This document shows, piece by piece, positions 57,446 through 64,000 of a stretch of 64,000 bases of DNA. Position 1 is the stretch's first letter. The number at the start of each line of letters is the position of its first letter. Where the stretch lies: the NCBI GenBank assembly GCA_037974665.1, contig CM075770.1, forward strand, positions 95,910,850 to 95,974,849. Reading direction: 5' to 3'. Origin of the DNA: Ehretia macrophylla (lineage: Eukaryota; Streptophyta; Magnoliopsida; Boraginales; Ehretiaceae). Below the pieces are notes generated by a model, which had not been told where the DNA came from, ran no database searches, and worked only from the letters and a program-made list of their open reading frames with translations. A program made the position numbers and the translations under genes.

Positions 57446-58215
57446 ATAAACTATTGGAAGATATGTTACGGGCTTATGTGTTAGATTTTGGAAAGAATTA
57501 GGAGAAACATCTGCCGTTGGCGTCGTTTGCTTGCAATAACAGCTATCAAGCCACGATTGGCATGGCTCCTTATAAAGCATTGTACGGGATAAAATGTAGA
57601 TCTCCGTTGTATTAGGACGAAGTCGGGGAAAAGAAGATCATAGACCCCACTTGGTTGCCAGAGCTCGTGGAGAAGATAGAGAATATGAATTTGATAAGAA
57701 AGAGGATGCTGAAATCCCAGAACCGACAAAAGAGCTATGTCGACAAAAGAATACGGGACTTGGAGTTCGAGGTTAGAGATTGGGTATTTCTAAAGCTCTC
57801 TCCTCGTAAAGGGTTGGTACGGCATAGTAAGGGTGGTACATTGAGCCCTAGGTACGTCGGACCATTTGAAATTATAGAGAACATTATCAAGTTGGCCTAT
57901 CGGTTGGCGTTACCTCAGAATCTCTCAAATCTCCATAATGTATTCCATGTATCCACGTTAAAGAAATATAATCCCAATCCTTCATATATGTTGAAGCCAG
58001 AGCCATTCCAATTGCAGGAGAACTTATCTTACGAAGAAAAGTCGGTCCGGGTATTGGAGGAACAAGATTAGGAACTGAAGACCAAGAAGATTCCTATGGT
58101 CAAGATTTTATCGGATAACCATAGAGTGGAGGAAGCTAACTGGGAGCAGAAGGTTCAAATGGAACAGAAGTATCCAGAGTTATTTATGAGGTATATAAAT
58201 TTCGAGGATGCAATT
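57446..58215 (+). pseudogene. 5'-truncated Tekay/Del-like integrase C-terminal region
   Basis: This is the end of gypsy pol. It covers the late core (MLRAYVLDFGKN, then a stop, [20 protein letters not shown]) and the linker PELVEKIENMNLIRKRM. The C-terminal module has KLSPRKG and SPRYVGPFEI with the canonical GPF. A chromodomain-like tail runs from SVRVLEEQD to VEEANWE. TAG stops occur near 57500, 57612 and 58068. About 75-80 percent of residues look the same as in element B. The rest of pol and the 5' LTR are missing, and the left boundary near 57446 has no terminus, so this is a deletion or recombination junction. The open part runs 57655-58071. Confidence 0.88.
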
Positions 58216-58218
58216 TTT

Positions 58219-58234
58219 TTTAAGGGGGAGAGGA
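58219..58234 (+). other. Polypurine tract of the truncated Tekay element
   Basis: TTTAAGGGGGAGAGGA abuts the LTR that starts TGTAAGACTCGG at 58235. Confidence 0.85.
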
Positions 58235-60659
58235 TGTAAGACTCGGTCCCGAACCTATGTGCAATATTGTTGTATATGTGAAATTATATGCATTCTAGTG
58301 TTATCTAGGTTTTACTTATATGTTATATACTTTTGAAATAAGCTAGAAAACCAATTTAGAATAAGATAGGACTTAGAATTTGAAAGAATAACTTTTGGGT
58401 AACTTAGTAATTATCGAAGACTCGAGGGGCTAAAGCATAATTATCTAAACTTTTGTGTTAGACACAAAGTTAAGCCTTGAATAAGAATTATAGTTTATTT
58501 AATCTCACTTAGACCCCAATGATTTATGAAGAAATCAAGCTAGGCTCAACTGCAATCAAGAAATAAAGTTAAGGGTAAAACTAAGATTAGCTAAACTATT
58601 ATCTTTTTCTCCAAGATTTACAATTAAAATAAAACATAATCTACACCTACCAACCCACCAACCCCACGGCTGAACAAGGCATACAGGAAGAGAAAAAATC
58701 TGAAAAAAAATAATAGAAGAAGAAGAAGGAGGAGATAGAAAAGACAAGCAAACAACTAGCCTAGAAAAGACTATCTTTTGGCAATTGTTGTAGGGAGTAC
58801 CATCTTCTCTCAAGGACCTCAGGTGATGGGACCTTTTAAAACTGATTTCAAAAGTCTATATTGCATATATATGTGTTGTTGAGTAAGAATTTGTTGTATT
58901 ATACAAGTTTGGATGTATACATGTTTGTAGGATTTTGTTGTAGAAGTTGTATTGTGTAACTTGTTTGAGCAAGTAAACTTTGTGGGCAAAATTTGGAAAA
59001 CTATCTATGATAATCTAGAATTTTAGAGGAACAATCTTATGTTGGATAGCTTTTGAGGAAAAAATCATTTACTTGCTTGAAATTGCTAAAATCTGGGAGG
59101 TTCTATAGTTGAACTAGTGTATAACAGTTTTGTTTGCCTGAATTTCGTGGAGTTTTTGACCTAGTAAAAGTACTTGGAAAATTCTAAATTTTTTACAGGA
59201 CATATCTTGGCTAGTTGGTAACAAGTCTTGTTTAGAGTGGAAAAGGATAGTTCATTCATCTATTGCCTCTAAGAAAATAAAAAATGAAGGTTGACAGAAT
59301 TCGTAACCAATCTGGACAGCTTTGCGCACTTGAATTATTTTAGTCATAACTTAATGAATTTAGCTCAGAATTGAGTTCCACTTGATTCTATAGTTATCTA
59401 CTTTCGAAGAGATTCGCATTTATGTAAAAAATTACTTTAATAGGAGGTCATTTACTTAGGTAATTTTGCAGCCAAAGTTGAGCTACTGTTGAAACTTTAA
59501 AATTGTTAAACTTGTTTATTTTATGTTGTTATTGATTCTTGTGGCTATATAATGCACTATAAGACATTATTATTGGTAGATATATGACTTGAGCTACGTG
59601 AAGTTATGTGATAAGATTGAAGATGATGTGATACACTATGCGATATGGTTTCCTATGTGACATATAACATGTTACGCGATTAATGTGCATTACATAAATT
59701 AATGTGTTGGAAAGGTTGCAACCTACTTCTGGCGTGGTAGTGTCGAGAAACTATGGGCAGCATCGAGCTTGCCGGTCTAGCTCGGATAACATGGTTACCA
59801 ATTCCCCTCTCGCTAGGGAACTTTACTACCCTGGGAGAGTGGATCGTAGGCTTGGGTATATCCGAAATACCCCGTGTTGGGAGACATAAGGGATATGATG
59901 AACCATCTGGCCAGCCATCCTATGCGTTGCGATGTGATGCATTATATCAGCGTAAGCGTATTCTTACCCTTATATGTGTTAAAAGTTTGTTATAATGAGA
60001 TGTGATATGTTACTAACTAATGTTATTATGTGCATTGCATTTCATAGGTTTTTGAAAGAGAAAATGATTTCGAAAACCTTATCCCTGTTCCCCCTTGCTC
60101 AGCTTATGTGATTGTAAGCTCACCCCGTTTTATGTTCCCTTTTCAAGTGAAAATGAATCAAGTTGTGTTAACCAAATTGATGAGGATATTCATGCGTGTG
60201 ATGAAACCGATTTCTGTTTACTTTGAACGAGAATTGTTTGCGTGGATCAAGACTGAAAATGTTGACTGTGACTGTGACATTGTGAAACAGAATGATGTAT
60301 TTGACTTTAAATCAGACTTTGTAGTAATATGCTGAGTACTTGTATATAGGTTTAACTTTGGCCTATTGTATATAGTTAGCAATCTATTTTGCTGTATTTT
60401 GAAAATAGAAGTTAGTTATGTACTTCAATAGAAGCTAAGCCTGTTATAATTTTGTGGATAATAGGTGGATTGGGTTGCTATGGTTGGCATGGTATATTGA
60501 CAACTGATGATTGGTGGTTTGTATTGGATATGTTGGATTGGTTTGTGGACTTTTACCTTGCAGGTGAAGAATTGTAACGTCTGAGAAATAGAGGAGGCTC
60601 TGTCCGATTTTCGATTACACTCGGACTTAATCTCTTTTAGGTTGGGTCGGGGCGTGACA
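58235..60659 (+). repeat. Tekay/Del-like 3' LTR
   Basis: From TGTAAGACTCGGTCCC to GGTTGGGTCGGGGCGTGACA, about 2.4 kb. It contains donor-like CTCAGGTGATGG (58823), a hairpin CTCTCGCTAGGG...CCCTGGGAGAG (59804-59838) matching those of element D, and GCTCACCCC (60118) followed by CCCTTTTCAAG (60148). With the partner LTR missing, no TSD can be checked. Confidence 0.8.
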
Positions 60660-61522
60660 CACGAGGTCTCCTAAATGTAAAGTTACACGAGCTTGAGGCC
60701 CTTTTGAGACTGAGACCGAGGTTACCTTAAGCACAAGGTTTCCTGAGCTCGAGGCCACTTGAGCCAAGAATAGATTACCGAAATCCCAACCTTTGGGTCA
60801 CGAGATAGACTCTATAAGGGGAAGTGAAAGGTTTTCTCCAAGAGGCCTTGTATGCCATATCCATAATTATTTTCCCATAATTTCAACAGACACTTGTCTC
60901 ACTCCTGCCTTATAATGCCTATTGTGCTCAGACCATGCCCCCAAGGGGTAGTCCTGACAAATTCAAAATCATGGGAGCTCGAGATTCTCATTTCTGAATC
61001 TAGCAGACACTTGCCAACGTAGAGGGCATGCTTCTACAAAGGTGATGTTAATACCACCAAGATGAATCTAATATTGTCCAAAACAGTAGTTATCATGTAT
61101 CACCGTGGTCTATTCAATCAAGCAATGATTAGACCGAACACATTCATAGTGGCATAAGTGGGAAAACATACTTGGAAAGTGGAAGCATGTTAGTAAGCGA
61201 TTCCCCGACCTCCTACGGAGCTCAGAAAATCAAGGGAGGCTATTGATATGAGGTAATATTTCTGGCCCTATCACAACTACTAAAATACCCCTAAGAGATT
61301 CATACAGTTGGGGTCCATTTTTAAGATCCTTCCCGAGGTCCCGAAACCCAGGGCTTAAAGTCGGGGCCAAGCTCTACCAACCCGAGGTCTATTAAATCGA
61401 GGTCTACCACCCCGAAGCCTATCATAAACCTTGGGATATGATTACAGCATAGTGTGCTCTAGAGGCTTGTGGAACACTTTAGTAGTGAGACACATAATAA
61501 TCTCTAGTGACTTGGGAATTAG

Positions 61523-61530
61523 TATAAATA
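61523..61530 (+). promoter_or_regulatory. TATA box of the Tat-like LTR
   Basis: TATAAATA lies about 145 nt upstream of the 42-bp duplication. It is a good match to plant TATA boxes. Confidence 0.55.
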
Positions 61531-61667
61531 TAAGTGTCTTATTATAAGAAAGATAACCAATATTGGGCACACATACCCTGCACACTCGCTCTTTTACTCT
61601 TTCTTCCCTTTCCTTTCTCTTTTGCTTATACACAGTTTGGGCTTCATAACTGACTTGAGCATCGGAG

Positions 61668-61751
61668 TGGGCCTTCGGGGGTAACCTCAGGATCCTTTGT
61701 TTTACAGGTTGGGCCTTCGGGGGTAACCTCAGGATCCTTTGTTTTACAGGT
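61668..61751 (+). repeat. Perfect 42-bp tandem duplication in the Tat-like LTR
   Basis: Units at 61668-61709 and 61710-61751 are identical, each from TGGGCCTTCGGGGG to TGTTTTACAGGT. TTTTACAG/GT looks like a 3' splice site, so an acceptor-like site is doubled. Confidence 0.95.
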
Positions 61752-61930
61752 TACTTACTCCCAAAGCCATGAGTTCGAGCTGAGCTAGAGGAATCATGGT
61801 CTAGACGAGCTCATCCGGCCTTTAATCAGATCTTCACCTTATCGGAAGTGCTTGTGATGTCACGACCCATAGTGTTTCCTTTTGCATGTTTGACCCAGAA
61901 TAGCGCTTCGAAAATTTTGACCTTAATAGG

Positions 61931-61950
61931 TTGTCGCCGTCTCTGGGAAT
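61931..61950 (+). other. Tat-type primer-binding region
   Basis: TTGTCGCCGTCTCTGGGAAT resembles the TTTGGCGCCGTCTGTGGGAA found after Tat-group LTRs, with two or three changes. Confidence 0.65.
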
Positions 61951-62223
61951 CGAGGGATGATCCCACTGAGAAACCACATCTACGCAAGATAAGTGACAGC
62001 ATGACTATCATTTTCCTTTCGCAATAATTTATTTATAAATTGCATTTTGATCGTTCGTTCAAATGGATCTTATTTGTTAATGATAATATATCATTATCTA
62101 TGTGCATTCATTCACTGATCATCAACTTGAAAATGCAACTCATTCATATAACAATCAATTTATTCATATAATATAATACGCAGTCCATATATATAATATT
62201 ACATTTATTCATATAATATAACA
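61951..62223. other. Short Tat interior and AT-rich junction
   Basis: No ORF. Three copies of TTCATATAATATAA-like words lie at about 62155-62222, directly before the LINE homology starts. They may mark its 5'-truncated insertion junction. Confidence 0.4.
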
Positions 62224-64000
62224 GCCACAACTTTGTTCTAATACCTAAGAAAAATGCTCCAAAAAATTGGACTGGATTTAGGCCAATTAGCTTATGCAAT
62301 GTCCTCAACAAAAGTATCACAAAAGTCCTTACAAGCAGACTTGCTAAAGTTCTTCCAAGAATCATCTCTATGCAGCAAAGTGGATTTGTGCCAGGGAGGC
62401 AAATTGAAGAAAACATATTTCTAGCCCAAGAACTGATTCATAGAATGAACAAAAAAAACAAGAGGAGGAAATGTCATTATGAAATTAGACATGTTGAAAG
62501 CCTATGATAGGCTGGACTGGGAGTTCATATACTTTATGCTAAAAGCTTTTGGATTTGATGAATGCTAGATCTCCAAAGTCAAAAATAGCATAAACAATTG
62601 CTGGTTCTCACTCTTGATTAATGGGGAAAACTCAAGTTTCTTCAAATCTAGCAGAGGGTTAAGGCAGGGAGATCCTATATCTCCCGCTTTGTTTATAATT
62701 GCAGCTGAATTCCTCTCAAGAGGTTTGTCAGATTTATTTCTGCAGTTCCCATCCATGAGATATACCACAGGAAGTAGAGCTTATGTGTCGCATCTAGCCT
62801 TTGCTGATGATATTATCTTTTTCACTAATGGCTGCAAAAATTCTATAAAAAAAATCATGGAATTTGTGAATCTATATGAAAAGGCTTCGGGCCAAAAAGT
62901 TAATCAGTCAAAAAGTGGCTTTATTCTGGCAAAGCATACCTCTGCAACTAGAGCCAATATAATAGCTGAAATCACTGGGTTCACAAAGCAAGCCCTGCCT
63001 ATGAAATATCTTGGAATCCCTTTGTATAAGGGTTCAAAGAAGAACTTCTTATTTGATGAACTGATGCAAAAGATCCAAGTTAGACTCACTGGATGGGAGC
63101 AGAAAACTTTATCAGCAGGAGGAAAAAAGTTTTGATGCAAAGCATACTTATATCTATGCATTTATATATGTTGCAGGCAATCAACCCAACCAACAATGTT
63201 ATACAAAGAATCGAAAGACTTTTCAACAGATTCCTATAGGGGAGTGATAGCAAGCAGAAGAGAATTCACTGGTGTAGTTGGAATGCTATCTGCAAACCCA
63301 AGAAGGAAGGAGGACTGGGTTTCAGAAGCTTACATGAATCAGCAGCTGCTTTTAGCGTGAAGATGTTGTGGAAATTCAGAACTTCTGACAGCCTGTGGGC
63401 AAAGTTTATGAGAGAATGCTACTGCAAAAACAAACATCCTATGGAAGTTAAGGTAAAACAACAGGATTCTCTTATGTGGAAAAGAATGAAAAGTGCAGCT
63501 ACTACTGGAGAAAAACATATAAGATGGAAAGTTGGTAGGGGCAATGTCTCATTCTGGCATGACATTTGGTGGGGAAACCAACCCCTAAAAGACTTCTACC
63601 AAGGGCAAACGAACTCCAATATGATAGTGAACCAATTCTTTCGGCAAGGGAACTGGGATATTGAAAAGCTGAAAGAGATCCTATCTAATCAAATGGTGGA
63701 AGAAATTAGAGATATTAGTTACAATCAAGACCAAGAGGATGTGGCTATATGGAATCAAACTCCAAATGGTTTGTTCACTCTAAAAAGTGCCTGGCAAACT
63801 ATCAGGCAGAAGAATGCTACTCGGTTGATTTATGAGAGAATTTGGCACTCCTCCATCCCCATAAAAATCTTCTTCTTTATTTGGAGAAGTTTAAAATGTT
63901 GGCTTCCAATTGATACAAGACTGCAGAGAAAAAGCATTCCTTTGGCATCCAAATGCCAATGTTGCAATGAAATGGAGACACAAGCCCTTTGCTTATTTGA
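62224..64000 (+). pseudogene. L1-type LINE ORF2: reverse transcriptase and zf-RVT, 5'-truncated, runs off the window
   Basis: This is the reverse transcriptase of a non-LTR retrotransposon. In order: FRPISLCNVL and QSGFVPGRQIEENIFLAQEL (62270-62440), LDMLKAYDRLDWEFI (about 62490), GLRQGDPISPALFIIAAE (about 62660), and the catalytic box LAFADDIIFF (about 62800). Then ASGQKVNQSKSGF and MKYLGIPLYKG follow. The tail has GSDSKQKRIHWCSWNAICKP and KEGGLGFRSL (about 63240-63340). The zf-RVT region starts FTLKSAWQTI, IWHSSIPIKIFFFIW (about 63840) and ends CQCCNEMET...LCLF at the window edge. Breaks: a frameshift near 62460, a stop at about 62563, an indel in an A run at about 63121-63127, and a TAG at 63237. 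The endonuclease half is missing on the left. The longest open piece is 62614-63135. Confidence 0.92.

Larger units (their letters stand above)
60660..61930 (+). repeat. Tat-like Ty3/gypsy 5' LTR (left end uncertain)
   Basis: The right part has TATAAATA (61523), a CT-rich leader, GACTTGAGCATCGGAGTGGG and CCTTCGGGGGTAACC. This TTGAGC.TCGGAG wording is typical of plant Tat/Retand-type LTRs. A Tat-type PBS follows at 61931. I cannot see the LTR start: the sequence joins directly to the previous LTR at 60660. There is no coding region beyond the PBS. Confidence 0.55.

Overview
The window is repeat-dense nuclear DNA from a flowering plant, probably a eudicot. I see no convincing host gene, tRNA or rRNA. 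Almost every stretch that can be assigned is transposable-element DNA: Ty3/gypsy elements (Tekay/Del-like, Athila-like, Tat-like), Ty1/copia elements, L1-type LINE fragments, a CACTA DNA transposon end and MITE-like palindromes. AT-rich non-coding DNA, tRNA-iMet primer-binding sites and 5-bp target-site duplications (TSDs) all fit a plant heterochromatic block. Species cannot be fixed from sequence alone. Element names below (A to F) are mine. Layout, left part: element A (191-32978, plus strand) is a gypsy element with LTRs of about 3.67 kb and a collapsed 1.4-kb interior. Its 5' LTR was hit twice: by element B (325-9929, minus strand, a decayed gag-pol gypsy element flanked by GAAT) and by element C (10299-15508, plus strand, an internally deleted relative flanked by TTGGA). 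Its 3' LTR was hit by D, a solo LTR of about 4.4 kb (23439-32627, TSD TGTAT). D in turn carries copia element E (26029-30800, minus strand, TSD GTATA, identical 157-bp LTRs), the youngest and least damaged element here. Middle part: after unassigned DNA, a pyrimidine-rich possible retroelement and two palindromic MITE-like repeats comes a solo LTR of the A family (36085-39257, minus strand, TSD AAAAC). Then comes element F (40025-47817, minus strand, TSD ATTAG), a non-autonomous element with B-like LTRs, PBS and PPT but no gag-pol. It keeps only about 11 codons of the gag start. Right part: a LINE zinc-finger remnant (48.2-48.6 kb), a decayed ORF with a gypsy-type 'Transposase_28'-like domain (49.7-50.6 kb), a copia 3' LTR (50.6-52.3 kb), an Athila-like 5' LTR plus gag (52.4-54.7 kb) cut by a CACTA end (54.7 kb), a 5'-truncated Tekay pol plus 3' LTR (57.4-60.7 kb), a Tat-like LTR (60.7-61.9 kb), and a LINE reverse transcriptase running off the window end. 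The genes do not form a host pathway. The recognisable proteins (gag, protease, reverse transcriptase, RNase H, integrase) serve element replication, and nearly all are broken. The most interesting signal is in the LTRs. Divergent LTR families share a short two-tier stem-loop (CAAC-N7/8-GTTG inside GGAG/CTCC), often duplicated, and a common layout of TATA box, leader of about 200 nt, a splice-donor-like GGTGAG, then 1-2 kb later GCTCACC plus a pyrimidine tract and CAG. This looks like a shared leader intron or RNA structural module in this gypsy group. All comparisons were made by eye.
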